Positions 1 through 7,687 of a stretch of 64,000 nt of DNA are shown one piece after another. The stretch spans positions 1 to 64,000 of the forward strand of contig CASEHD010000004.1 in NCBI GenBank assembly GCA_949287655.1. Direction: 5' to 3'. A program made the position numbers and the translations under genes. This DNA is from an uncultured Christensenella sp. Lineage in GTDB: Bacteria > Bacillota > Clostridia > Christensenellales > UBA3700. The notes beneath the pieces were generated by a model that searched no databases, was not told the origin of the DNA, and saw only the letters and a program-made list of their open reading frames with translations. Numbering within the stretch: the first letter of the stretch is position 1; every line of letters starts with the position of its first letter.

Positions 1-51
1 TATCTTGAACTCTACGCTATACTTCTTTTGCTTTTGCCCTTTTTTTGCCAT
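1..51 (-). CDS. Transposase OrfA, 5' fragment (IS3-like)
   Basis: The first 17 codons (MAKKGQKQKKYSVEFKI) are present; the gene continues beyond base 1. The sequence resembles the start of the IS3-family first ORF, a helix-turn-helix protein that binds the element ends and is normally joined to the DDE transposase by frameshifting. A GGAGG site lies about ten bases upstream of the ATG at 51. Too little is present to exclude another HTH protein. Confidence 0.5.
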   Translation of the reverse strand, partial: MAKKGQKQKKYSVEFKI

Positions 52-96
52 AAAATATGCACCTCCAAAAGTGTCTAACTTTTGGGGTGCACATCA
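1..96 (-). mobile_element. Partial IS3-like insertion sequence end
   Basis: The minus strand reads from a probable terminal inverted repeat (about 96 down to 72, TGATGTGCACCCCAAAAG and following) into a ribosome binding site (GGAGG near 62-66) and a short Lys-rich open frame running off the window. The CCCCAAAAGTTAGAC type of end, followed by a small Lys/Gln-rich first ORF, is typical of IS3/IS150-group elements. Positions 65-85 also form an 8-bp hairpin. Only one end is visible, so the family call rests on resemblance. Confidence 0.5.
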
Positions 97-131
97 CTGA
101 CGAGCGCGTTTTCGTATGTCGTTTTTTCTTT

Positions 132-2507
132 TTACTTAGCCGCTTTCTTCGCGGTATTGACGTAGCGCATTATCTCGCTTACGCCCGCGTACGTTTCAAA
201 GCCGTCGGTGCCGGTCACGACCAGCGTCGGAGCCTGGCGGACGCCGTAGGTTTCAACGAGTTTCGTGTTTTCTTCCGCAAGCAATTTTACGTAATTCACG
301 CCGTTATCGGTCAAAAACTTTTCCGCTATCCTGCAGTTGGGGCAGGTCTTGGTCGCGAACAGGGTCAGCTGAACGTCGCTTCCCGCGCTGCGGGTCTCCT
401 TGCATTCCTCGACGGGCTTCATGCCTCTCTTGAGGGTGGAGTGCGCGATATCGTAGACCTGTCTGTCCTTGAATTCCTGCGACTTGCCGTCGTTCCAGTT
501 CTGGACGGGGCGGTAGTAGCCGGTGATACGGCTGTAAACTTCGGTCCTGCCGCCGCATATCGGGCAGGTGTACTGCTCGCCGCTCAGATATCCGTGATCC
601 TTGCATATCGAGTATGTCGGGGACAGCGTGTAGTAAGGAAGCTTGTAGTTGTCGGCGATCTTTTTGACGAGAGCCGCCGCAGCCATCCAGTCGGGGAGCT
701 TTTCGCCGAGGAACGCGTGGAACACGGTGCCGGAGGTGTACAGCGTCTGCAACTCGTCCTGAATGTCGAGCGCGTCGAAGATATCAGACGTATAGCCGAC
801 GGGCAGGTGAGAGCTGTTGGTGTAGTACGGGGTGCCGTTCTCGTTCGCGGTGATGATGTCGGGGAACTGCTCCTTGTCGTGCTTAGCGAAACGGTAAGAG
901 GTGGACTCTGCCGGCGTAGCTTCGAGGTTGTACAGGTCGCCGTATTCTTCCTGATAGTCGGACAGTCTTTCACGCATATGGTTGAGCACCTTCTTCGTGA
1001 ATTCCTGTGCGGATTCGTAGGTCATATCCTTGCCGATCCAGTTCGCGTTGAGCGCGGCTTCGTTCATGCCGACGAGACCGATCGTCGAGAAGTGGTTTGC
1101 GAACGTGCCCAGGTAACGCTTGGTGTACGGGTACAGACCTTCGTCGAGAAGCTTGGTGATAACGGTACGCTTTGTCTTGAGCGAGCGCGCAGAGATATCC
1201 ATAAGTCTGTCGAGACGTCTGAAGAAATCGTCCTCGTCTTTGGACAGGTAAGCGATACGCGGCATATTGATGGTGACGACGCCGACAGAACCGGTAGATT
1301 CGCCGCTGCCGAAGTAACCGCCGGACTTCTTTCTCAGCTCTCTGAGGTCGAGGCGCAGTCTGCAGCACATGCTGCGGATGTCGCTGGGCTCCATATCCGA
1401 GTTGATGTAGTTGGAGAAATACGGGGTGCCGTACTTAGAGGTCATCTCGAACAGCAGCCTGTTGTTTTCGGTATCAGACCAGTCGAAATCGCGGGTGATG
1501 GAATAGGTCGGGATCGGGTACTGGAAGCCTCTGCCGTTCGCGTCGCCTTCTATCATTACCTCGATGAACGCCTTGTTGACCATATCCATTTCCTTCTGGC
1601 AGTCCTTATATTTGAAGTCCTGCTCCTTGCCGCCGACGATAGCGGGGAGTTCCGCAAGGTCCTTGGGGACAACCCAGTCGAGAGTGATGTTGGAGAACGG
1701 AGCCTGCGTACCCCAACGCGACGGGGTGTTGACGCCGTAGATGAAAGATTCGATGCACTTCTTGACCTGGTCGTAATTCAGATTGTCTTTCTTTACAAAA
1801 GGCGCAAGGTATGTGTCGAAAGAGGAGAAAGCCTGCGCGCCCGCCCATTCGTTCTGCATGATACCCAGGAAGTTGACCATCTGGTTGCAGAGGGTGGCGA
1901 GGTGGCTTGCCGGAGCGGAAGTGATCTTGCCGGGGATGCCGCCGAGACCTTCCTGTATAAGCTGTTTCAGAGACCAGCCCGCGCAGTAGCCGGTAAGCAT
2001 GCTGAGGTCGTGGATATGGATCTCAGCATTTCTGTGCGCGTTGGCGATCTCGTCGTCGTATATCTCGCTCAGCCAGTAGTTCGCGGTGATGGCGCCGCTG
2101 TTGGAGAGAATAAGACCTCCGACGGAGTATGTCACGGTAGAGTTTTCCTTCACGCGCCAGTCGGTAGCTTTTACGTAGCTGTCGACGAGAGACTTGTAGT
2201 CGAGCATAGTCGACTTCATATTGCGGATCTTCTCTCTCTGACGTCTGTAGAGGATGTAGGCTTTCGCAACGTCGGAATAGCCCGCCTGAATGAGCACGGA
2301 CTCAACGCTGTCCTGTATGTCTTCGACGGCGATCTTACCGTCTTTTATCTTGGGCTCGAAATCAGCGGTGACTTTGAGCGCAAGCATGTCTATAACGCTG
2401 GGGTGATACTGCTTTTCTTTTGCTTCGAAAGCTTTGGTAACGGCTACTGCGATCTTTTTGATGTCGAATTCTGCGATCGTGCCGTCTCTTTTAATTACCT
2501 GATACAT
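132..2507 (-). CDS. nrdD: Anaerobic ribonucleoside-triphosphate reductase with C-terminal glutaredoxin-like domain
   Basis: Reduces ribonucleoside triphosphates to deoxyribonucleotides without oxygen, using a glycyl radical installed by NrdG. The product is 791 aa. Residues 1-90 are an ATP-cone (MYQVIKRDG start) that senses ATP/dATP; the centre is the ten-stranded barrel; the C-terminal CPICGG segment precedes the radical loop RITGYYRP, with the radical glycine at about G663. Residues about 712-791 are an extra thioredoxin/glutaredoxin-like domain with CPNC at 722-725. The ATG at 2507 was chosen over one 13 codons upstream because AGGAG lies just before it. nrdG lies upstream on the same strand, beyond a terminator. 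NrdR boxes overlap its promoter. Confidence 0.95.
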   Translation of the reverse strand: MYQVIKRDGTIAEFDIKKIAVAVTKAFEAKEKQYHPSVIDMLALKVTADFEPKIKDGKIAVEDIQDSVESVLIQAGYSDVAKAYILYRRQREKIRNMKSTMLDYKSLVDSYVKATDWRVKENSTVTYSVGGLILSNSGAITANYWLSEIYDDEIANAHRNAEIHIHDLSMLTGYCAGWSLKQLIQEGLGGIPGKITSAPASHLATLCNQMVNFLGIMQNEWAGAQAFSSFDTYLAPFVKKDNLNYDQVKKCIESFIYGVNTPSRWGTQAPFSNITLDWVVPKDLAELPAIVGGKEQDFKYKDCQKEMDMVNKAFIEVMIEGDANGRGFQYPIPTYSITRDFDWSDTENNRLLFEMTSKYGTPYFSNYINSDMEPSDIRSMCCRLRLDLRELRKKSGGYFGSGESTGSVGVVTINMPRIAYLSKDEDDFFRRLDRLMDISARSLKTKRTVITKLLDEGLYPYTKRYLGTFANHFSTIGLVGMNEAALNANWIGKDMTYESAQEFTKKVLNHMRERLSDYQEEYGDLYNLEATPAESTSYRFAKHDKEQFPDIITANENGTPYYTNSSHLPVGYTSDIFDALDIQDELQTLYTSGTVFHAFLGEKLPDWMAAAALVKKIADNYKLPYYTLSPTYSICKDHGYLSGEQYTCPICGGRTEVYSRITGYYRPVQNWNDGKSQEFKDRQVYDIAHSTLKRGMKPVEECKETRSAGSDVQLTLFATKTCPNCRIAEKFLTDNGVNYVKLLAEENTKLVETYGVRQAPTLVVTGTDGFETYAGVSEIMRYVNTAKKAAK

Positions 2508-2551
2508 AGTTTCTCCTTCTTTTTTGGCGGATCTTTCCGCGTGCAAGAATC

Positions 2552-2580
2552 ATTATAGCATCGCAATTCGCCCGTGTCAA
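2552..2580 (-). promoter_or_regulatory. nrdD promoter (TTGACA-17-TATAAT)
   Basis: On the minus strand, TTGACA (2580-2575) and TATAAT (2557-2552) are separated by exactly 17 bp, a perfect sigma-A consensus. Transcription should start near 2545, giving a leader of about 38 nt before the ATG at 2507. The -35 hexamer lies inside an NrdR box, which predicts repression by blocking polymerase. Confidence 0.8.
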
Positions 2581-2590
2581 TATATTGTGG
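2575..2590 (-). promoter_or_regulatory. NrdR box 1, overlapping the nrdD -35
   Basis: TGTCAATATATTGTGG (plus strand) has the CAATATATTG core of the NrdR consensus acaCwAtATaTwGwgt. It covers the nrdD -35 hexamer and pairs with box 2, whose start is 33 bp away, about three helical turns, the usual NrdR geometry. Confidence 0.75.
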
Positions 2591-2607
2591 CAACATTTTT
2601 TAAAAAA

Positions 2608-2623
2608 ACACAACATATTGTGG
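2608..2623 (-). promoter_or_regulatory. NrdR box 2, upstream of the nrdD promoter
   Basis: ACACAACATATTGTGG matches the NrdR consensus acaCwAtATaTwGwgt at nearly all positions. It lies 33 bp from box 1. NrdR senses nucleotide state through its ATP-cone and represses ribonucleotide reductase genes from such paired boxes. No nrdR gene is in the window. Confidence 0.75.
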
Positions 2624-2718
2624 TTTTTGCGGTCGGGAGCCAAAAATGCAAGATTTGCGGAAGGGGGCAAAAACGGGGTCAAACGCGCTGATTTTCCGAT
2701 ATAAGGGCGGTTCCGGGC

Positions 2719-2750
2719 AAAAAAACCGCCGTCGCGGATCGCGAAGGCGG
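2719..2750 (-). terminator. Rho-independent terminator after nrdG
   Basis: Read on the minus strand, a GC-rich stem CCGCC-T-TCGCG / CGCGA-C-GGCGG with loop ATC is followed by seven T. It lies 37 bp past the nrdG stop and separates nrdG from the nrdD promoter. Confidence 0.85.
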
Positions 2751-2760
2751 AAGGGCAGGG

Positions 2761-2776
2761 ACACTATATATTGTGT
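2761..2776 (-). promoter_or_regulatory. Isolated perfect NrdR-type box in the nrdG 3' region
   Basis: ACACTATATATTGTGT fits every position of acaCwAtATaTwGwgt. It lies between the nrdG stop and its terminator, about 153 bp upstream of box 2, with no clear promoter at the site. It may be a distal operator for nrdD or act on the end of the nrdG transcript. Confidence 0.5.
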
Positions 2777-2786
2777 TTTTCCGCTT

Positions 2787-3473
2787 TCAGTTTTCTCCTC
2801 TGATCCTTACCGAAGGCACCAGCGGGCGCATAAGGTCGACGAAGCCGCTCAGCTTTTCGTCTGAGCAGGGAGACAGATTGCCGAAGCGCACCGCGTCGCT
2901 GTCCTTGAAGTTCTGGAGGAAATAGCGTTTCGCGCCCTTTATCCATTCAGCGAGCTCCAGCATACCTCTGCCGTCGTGCAGTTCGTCGACGACGGTCGTG
3001 CGCAATTCATAATCTATATTATCTGAAAGAAGAAAACTTACGCTTTCTCTTATCTTATCCATATCGACGGGACAGCCCGCGGTCGCCGCATAGCGGGACG
3101 GGCAGTTCTTGACGTCCATCGCGACGGTGTCGATAAGCTTTTTCTCCGCAAGCGATTCAAGTCTGTCGGGGTAAGAGCCGTTGGTATCCAGCTTTACCGA
3201 ATAGCCGATATCCTTGATCTCCTTTAAAAGATCTTCCGTATCCGCGTTGACGAGAGGTTCGCCGCCCGTAATACATACGCCGTCCAGCACTCCTTTGCGC
3301 TTTTTGAGAAAGTTTATCAGATAGTCTTTGGATATATCCTCTCCCTTTCCGGTGATTATCTCCCAGTTCTGACAGAACGGGCAACAGAAGTTGCAGCCCG
3401 CAAGGAATACCGTGCACGCCACCTTTCCGGGGTAGTCGAGAAGAGTCGTTTTCTGAAGTCCCGCAATAACCAT
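2787..3473 (-). CDS. nrdG: Anaerobic ribonucleotide reductase activating enzyme (radical SAM)
   Basis: Uses a [4Fe-4S] cluster and S-adenosylmethionine to abstract hydrogen from the NrdD glycine. The product is 228 aa, beginning MVIAGLQKTTLLDYPGKV. The cluster motif CxxxCxxC is C27, C31 and C34 (CNFCCPFC), followed by a TGGEP SAM-binding segment. The sequence resembles the longer NrdG2-type activases rather than the short enterobacterial NrdG. The ATG at 3473 has AGGAG upstream; the frame stays open 49 codons further but without homology. It lies upstream of nrdD on the same strand with its own terminator. Confidence 0.92.
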   Translation of the reverse strand: MVIAGLQKTTLLDYPGKVACTVFLAGCNFCCPFCQNWEIITGKGEDISKDYLINFLKKRKGVLDGVCITGGEPLVNADTEDLLKEIKDIGYSVKLDTNGSYPDRLESLAEKKLIDTVAMDVKNCPSRYAATAGCPVDMDKIRESVSFLLSDNIDYELRTTVVDELHDGRGMLELAEWIKGAKRYFLQNFKDSDAVRFGNLSPCSDEKLSGFVDLMRPLVPSVRIRGEN

Positions 3474-3495
3474 ATCAGTCTCCTTTGTGCAATCT

Positions 3496-3501
3496 ATTAT
3501 A
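3496..3501 (-). promoter_or_regulatory. Probable nrdG promoter -10 element
   Basis: TATAAT on the minus strand lies 22 bp upstream of the nrdG ATG. The hexamer 17 bp further up is TTTCCG, a poor -35, so this promoter is only tentative. Confidence 0.4.
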
Positions 3502-3674
3502 CACCGTTTTCGCCGGAACGGAAACGTTTTTGAGAATAAAAATTTGCGCGTATATAAAATCCGTAATATTGCCGTCGGGATCAGAGAAAAAAGAAGGGGC
3601 GCAGAGGCATGTCCGCGCAAAAGAAAAGTCCGCGGGGAAAGATATAGCGGACGATAGGAGGCGAAGACAGGCTT

Positions 3675-3703
3675 AAAAAAAGCGGGCGCCGGTCGCGCCC
3701 GCT
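3675..3703 (-). terminator. Terminator after the AraC-family gene
   Basis: On the minus strand a stem of AGCGGGCGC / GCGCCCGCT type is followed by a run of seven T, 16 bp past the regulator stop codon. Confidence 0.85.
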
Positions 3704-3718
3704 TGTGTTAAGGCTTTG

Positions 3719-4486
3719 TCAGTCGCTGTTGTACTTTTCCGTCCTCGGGATCTGCGTGTATTCTTTCGGGCTTACGCCGGTGACCTTTTTGAATACTCTC
3801 GAAAAATACAGCTGATCGCTGAAACCGCACATCTCGGCTATCTCGTATATTTTATAGTTGTTTATATTCTTACTCAAAAGAAGCTTCTGCGCGAAACCTA
3901 TGCGGGTCACGTTCAGGAACTGAAGAGGAGAGATCCCCTTTTCCTTTATGAATTGCCTGCGGATATAGTCCTTGCTGAGAGGGAAGGTCGCGTATACGTC
4001 GTCGAGGGAGAAATTGGGGTCGGAGAAATTCTCTATTATGCTGTTCGCTATCATCTCAACGTGCTGAGAGCAGTTGTCGCTGCCGGCAAAACCGGAGATT
4101 ATGTTGAGTATGAGTTCCGTGAATGAAAGTATGATGTTCGCCTGGTTGGGCACTTCTGAATTGAAGTAACGGTAGCACAGCGTAAGCACGTTGAAGATAT
4201 CCTTCTGCGGGTTGTCGCTGAGCAGTATCGCCTTTTTGAAAGAGGGCGTCCAGTTCGCGACCGTAAGGTATATATTCTTGAATCCCATTTTGGAGTCGTT
4301 GGTGTGCAGGGTATGCGGGGGAATGATGACCACCTGGTTCCTGGAATATTCGATCGCGTCGCTTCCGTCGAAGAAAGTTATCGTGCCGTCTCCGTTGGTG
4401 CAGTATATGATCTCCCAGTAATCGTGCTGGTGCTGAGAGACGTGAAAGGTCTTCATATTCTTTCCTATGTAGTTGATAATCGGCAT
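3719..4486 (-). CDS. AraC-family transcriptional regulator
   Basis: 255 aa. Residues about 1-110 form a cupin-like sensor domain (QHQHDYWEIIYC, then IIPPHTLHTN), the usual sugar-binding part. Residues about 140-245 carry two helix-turn-helix motifs ending in the AraC signature CGFSDQLYFSRVFKK. The ATG at 4486 follows a GGAGGTGG site. The gene diverges from the hexuronate operon with 173 bp between start codons, so it is probably the operon's activator or repressor; this role is inferred from position. Its promoter and that of the operon are back to back. Confidence 0.88.
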   Translation of the reverse strand: MPIINYIGKNMKTFHVSQHQHDYWEIIYCTNGDGTITFFDGSDAIEYSRNQVVIIPPHTLHTNDSKMGFKNIYLTVANWTPSFKKAILLSDNPQKDIFNVLTLCYRYFNSEVPNQANIILSFTELILNIISGFAGSDNCSQHVEMIANSIIENFSDPNFSLDDVYATFPLSKDYIRRQFIKEKGISPLQFLNVTRIGFAQKLLLSKNINNYKIYEIAEMCGFSDQLYFSRVFKKVTGVSPKEYTQIPRTEKYNSD

Positions 4487-4505
4487 AAATCCACCTCCGA
4501 GTATT

Positions 4506-4534
4506 ATTTTAACTCATTTAACCTATTTTGTCCA
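4506..4534 (-). promoter_or_regulatory. Promoter of the AraC-family gene
   Basis: On the minus strand TGGACA (4534-4529) and TAAAAT (4511-4506) are 17 bp apart. The start site would be near 4499, giving a very short leader that holds only the ribosome binding site. Confidence 0.55.
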
Positions 4535-4554
4535 TAATTTTTTTACAATTTGCC

Positions 4555-4583
4555 TTGAAAATTTTTTCTTGTTATTTTATAAT
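4555..4583 (+). promoter_or_regulatory. Promoter of the hexuronate operon
   Basis: TTGAAA (4555-4560), a 17-bp spacer, then TATAAT (4578-4583). It is divergent from the AraC gene promoter and about 75 bp upstream of kdgA. Confidence 0.75.
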
Positions 4584-4590
4584 ATACATA

Positions 4591-4648
4591 ACGGGCGTAT
4601 CGCGCCCGTACGAACGACGGTCAGGGCGGACGTTTCCGTCTGCCGTCG
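4591..4648 (+). promoter_or_regulatory. Two hairpins in the hexuronate operon leader
   Basis: ACGGGCG / CGCCCGT (4591-4597 and 4603-4609) forms a 7-bp stem right after the predicted start site. A second imperfect stem, CGACGG / CCGTCG (to 4648), abuts the GGAGGAG ribosome binding site of kdgA. They could be operators or stabilise the 5' end; no known riboswitch is recognised. Confidence 0.4.
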
Positions 4649-4659
4649 GAGGAGTGACA

Positions 4660-5301
4660 ATGAATAAAAACGAAGTGTTTTCCGGCATCAGGAAAGAAGG
4701 CGTAGTCGTCGTCATCAGAGGCGACAGCGTTGAGCAGGCGCTGAAAACGGTCGACGCATGCTACAAGGGCGGCATCAGGTTTATAGAGGTAACGTTCACC
4801 GTTCCCCACGCGGACGTGATAATATCCACGCTCTGCGACAAATATAAGGGTACCGACATGGTCGTCGGCGCGGGCACCGTGCTCGACCCGGAGACCGCCA
4901 GGGCGGCTATCCTTGCCGGCGCTCAGTTTATATTCAGCCCCAGTTTCAGCGAAGAGACGATTAAACTCTGCAACCGCTATGCGATCGCGGTCGTCCCCGG
5001 CGTGTTCTCGCCGACGGAAGCGGTAAAGGCTCTTGAACTGGGTGCGGATTTCGTAAAACTTTTCCCGGGCGACGTGGCGACTCCCGCGGGGCTCAAAGCC
5101 CTGAAAGGTCCTCTTCCGCAGCTCAACATCATGCCCACGGGAGGCGTGAGCCTCGCGAACGCGGAGGATTGGTTCAAAGCGGGCGCGGTTGCGGTCGGCG
5201 CGGGCTCTTTCGTTACGAAGGGCGCGAAGAAAGGCGACTACGACGAGGTAGAGAAGACGGCGAGAGAGCTGGTAGAAAAAGTAAGGAATTTAAAGAAATA
5301 A
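4660..5301 (+). CDS. kdgA: 2-keto-3-deoxy-6-phosphogluconate (KDPG) aldolase
   Basis: Cleaves KDPG to pyruvate and glyceraldehyde-3-phosphate, the last step of hexuronate breakdown. The product is 213 aa, the usual length. The general base is E43 (FIEVTF) and the Schiff-base lysine is K133 in FVKLFPGD; GAGTVLD forms the phosphate-side loop. The ATG at 4660 follows GGAGGAG; the frame is open upstream but there is no homology there. First gene of the operon; kdgK begins 13 bp downstream. Confidence 0.95.
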   Translation: MNKNEVFSGIRKEGVVVVIRGDSVEQALKTVDACYKGGIRFIEVTFTVPHADVIISTLCDKYKGTDMVVGAGTVLDPETARAAILAGAQFIFSPSFSEETIKLCNRYAIAVVPGVFSPTEAVKALELGADFVKLFPGDVATPAGLKALKGPLPQLNIMPTGGVSLANAEDWFKAGAVAVGAGSFVTKGAKKGDYDEVEKTARELVEKVRNLKK

Positions 5302-5314
5302 GAGAGGCGTATAT

Positions 5315-6337
5315 ATGAGTATTCTGACTGTCGGAGAGATCATGCTCAGACTTCAGCCGTTCGGCTATAAAAGGTTCGCGCAGGCGGACGCATATGAGGC
5401 GGTTTACGGCGGCGGCGAGGCAAACGTCGCGGTGTCGCTCGCTCAGTTCGGCGAGGACGTCGCTTTCTTCACTAAGCTTCCCTCCAACGCCATCGCGGAC
5501 AGGTGCGTGGGAGAGCTGAGAAGATACGGCGTGGATACGAAAAAGATCGTCCGCGGCGGCGAAAGAATGGGCGTTTATTTTTGCGAAAAGGGATGTTCCC
5601 AGCGCCCGAGCAACGTGATTTACGACAGGGCGCACAGCGCGATCAGCGAGATCGAGCAGGAGGACGTAGACGTCGACAAGTTGCTCGACGGCGTAGAGTG
5701 GCTGCACTGGACGGGCATCACCCCCGCGATATCGGATAAGACCGCAAAGGTCCTTGCGATAATACTCAAGGCGGCGAAACAAAAGAATATCACCGTTTCG
5801 TGCGACCTCAATTTCCGCAAAAAGCTCTGGAGCAAGGAAAAGGCGAACAAGGTGATGACAGAACTCGTAAAGACGGTCGACGTGCTGATAAGCAACGAAG
5901 AGGACTGCAAGGACGTGTTCGGCATAGAAGCTGACGACAGTAACATAAGCGGAGGAAAGATAAGCAAAGAGGGCTATGCGGCTCTCGGCGCGAAAGTGCT
6001 CGCAAAATTCCCCGCGCTTAAAGGCGTCGCGTTCACACTGAGAGAGAGTTACAGCGCGAGCCGCAACGGCTGGTCGGCAATATATGTCACGAGAGACGGC
6101 GTCTATTCGAGCAAGCATTACGATATCGACATCGTCGACAGGGTCGGCGGCGGCGACAGTTTCGGCGCGGGTCTTATATACGGGCTCAAAAACGGCATGG
6201 GCGAACAGGCGGCTCTCGAATTTGCGGTCGCGGCGTCCTGCCTAAAACATACGGTCGAGGGCGATTTTAACGTCGTTTCGGTCGCAGAGGTAAAGAAACT
6301 CGCGGAGGGCGACGGCAGTGGTAGAGTACAGAGATAA
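5315..6337 (+). CDS. kdgK: 2-keto-3-deoxygluconate (KDG) kinase, PfkB family
   Basis: Phosphorylates KDG to KDPG, feeding the aldolase encoded just upstream. 340 aa of the ribokinase/PfkB fold: the N-terminal GGGEANVAVSLAQFG segment binds sugar and the C-terminal DRVGGGDSFGAGLIY carries the DTxGAGD-type anion hole and catalytic aspartate. Its 3' end overlaps the uxaC start by 20 bp, which suggests translational coupling. A related sugar could be the substrate, but the neighbours make KDG the best reading. Confidence 0.92.
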   Translation: MSILTVGEIMLRLQPFGYKRFAQADAYEAVYGGGEANVAVSLAQFGEDVAFFTKLPSNAIADRCVGELRRYGVDTKKIVRGGERMGVYFCEKGCSQRPSNVIYDRAHSAISEIEQEDVDVDKLLDGVEWLHWTGITPAISDKTAKVLAIILKAAKQKNITVSCDLNFRKKLWSKEKANKVMTELVKTVDVLISNEEDCKDVFGIEADDSNISGGKISKEGYAALGAKVLAKFPALKGVAFTLRESYSASRNGWSAIYVTRDGVYSSKHYDIDIVDRVGGGDSFGAGLIYGLKNGMGEQAALEFAVAASCLKHTVEGDFNVVSVAEVKKLAEGDGSGRVQR

Positions 6338-7685
6338 CGTGATAAAGCTCCTCGGCAGCAAGCGCGCGGAAGAAATATACGCGGAGGTAAAGGACCTGCC
6401 GATAATAGACTATCATTGTCATCTTTCCCCAAGGGAGATATATGAGGACAGACCGTTTGAGGATATCGGCGAGATATGGCTGGCTGGCGACCACTACAAG
6501 TGGAGGCTTATGCGCGGCTACGGCGTGGACGAAAAGTATATCACCGGCAACGCTTCGTGGAAAGAAAAGTTTGAAAAGTTCGCCGAAGCGGTCGGTTATG
6601 CGCTCGGCAACCCGGTCAAGGACTGGGTCGCGGCGGAACTCATGTTTTTCTTCGGCATAACGACCCCGCTCAATAAAGATACTGCGAAAGAGATAAGAGA
6701 AAAGGCGAACGCGGTTATAAAGGAAAAGAAGATATCCCCGCGCAAGCTGATAGAGGCGGCGAATGTGGAATATATCGCGACCACAGACGATCCGTGCGAC
6801 AGCCTGGAATGGCACGACCTTATCGCAAAAGAAGGCAAGCTTTCCGCAAAGGTCGCCCCGACATTCAGAACGGACAATCTGGTATCCGTGGAAAAGGCGG
6901 ATTATAAGAATTATATCGCAAAGCTCGAAAAAGCGAGCGGAGTAGAAATAAAAGACCTCGGCGGTTTCGAAAGCGCGATAAACGAAAGGCTGGATTTCTT
7001 CGTCAGCCGCGGTTGCAGATTTTCCGATATCGGCGTGGCGGGCTTCCCCAAAACGGTCGCGGAAAGGAAAGACGCGGCAGAGACCTTCAAGAAGATACTT
7101 GAAGGAAGCGCGACGGCTTACGAGGAAGACGCTTTTAAGGGATATCTTTACGTATATCTTGCCAACGAGTACAAAAAGCGCGGGATAACGATGCAGATGC
7201 ACCTTGCCGTGACCCGCAACTCCAATAGCGCGATGTTCGAAAAGTGCGGAGCGGACAGCGGCTTCGACTGTGTGGGCGACGCGATAGATACGGTCACTCT
7301 TACGAGGGTTATCGACGCGATGAATATGAGAGAAGGTCTGCCCGAAACGATAATATATACGCTCAATCCGTCGATGTATTACACGCTTATCACGATGATC
7401 GGCGCGTTCAGGGGCGTGCACCTCGGCGTAAGCTGGTGGTTCTGCGACCACAAGCGCGGTATGAGAGAGACTTTCGACAGGCTTTCTGAATTGGGACACA
7501 TATGCTCTATGGTCGGAATGCTTACAGACAGCAGAAGCTTTTTGTCCTATACGAGACACGACTATTACAGACAGTGCCTTTGCGATTTTCTCGCGGACAA
7601 TTCGTCCGAAAGAGACGGCGACGCGCCGACGGAGGTCGCGAAGAAGCTGTGTTATTATAATGCTAAGAAACTGACGGAGGAATAA
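6318..7685 (+). CDS. uxaC: Uronate isomerase (glucuronate/galacturonate isomerase)
   Basis: Converts D-glucuronate to D-fructuronate (and galacturonate to tagaturonate). 455 aa, close to the family's usual length. The amidohydrolase-like barrel shows the N-terminal DYHCHLSP motif (HxH), the GDHYKWRLMR segment that contacts the carboxylate, and a late SWWFCDH region. The start is GTG at 6318, preceded by GGAGGG and lying inside the end of kdgK. First enzyme of the pathway; the next gene begins 2 bp after its stop. Confidence 0.94.
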   Translation: MVEYRDNVIKLLGSKRAEEIYAEVKDLPIIDYHCHLSPREIYEDRPFEDIGEIWLAGDHYKWRLMRGYGVDEKYITGNASWKEKFEKFAEAVGYALGNPVKDWVAAELMFFFGITTPLNKDTAKEIREKANAVIKEKKISPRKLIEAANVEYIATTDDPCDSLEWHDLIAKEGKLSAKVAPTFRTDNLVSVEKADYKNYIAKLEKASGVEIKDLGGFESAINERLDFFVSRGCRFSDIGVAGFPKTVAERKDAAETFKKILEGSATAYEEDAFKGYLYVYLANEYKKRGITMQMHLAVTRNSNSAMFEKCGADSGFDCVGDAIDTVTLTRVIDAMNMREGLPETIIYTLNPSMYYTLITMIGAFRGVHLGVSWWFCDHKRGMRETFDRLSELGHICSMVGMLTDSRSFLSYTRHDYYRQCLCDFLADNSSERDGDAPTEVAKKLCYYNAKKLTEE

Positions 7686-7687
7686 TT

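Noticed and set aside
57..2558. 833-residue open frame on the plus strand opposite nrdD
   Set aside because: It is the antisense shadow of nrdD; the minus-strand frame has full family motifs and a ribosome site.
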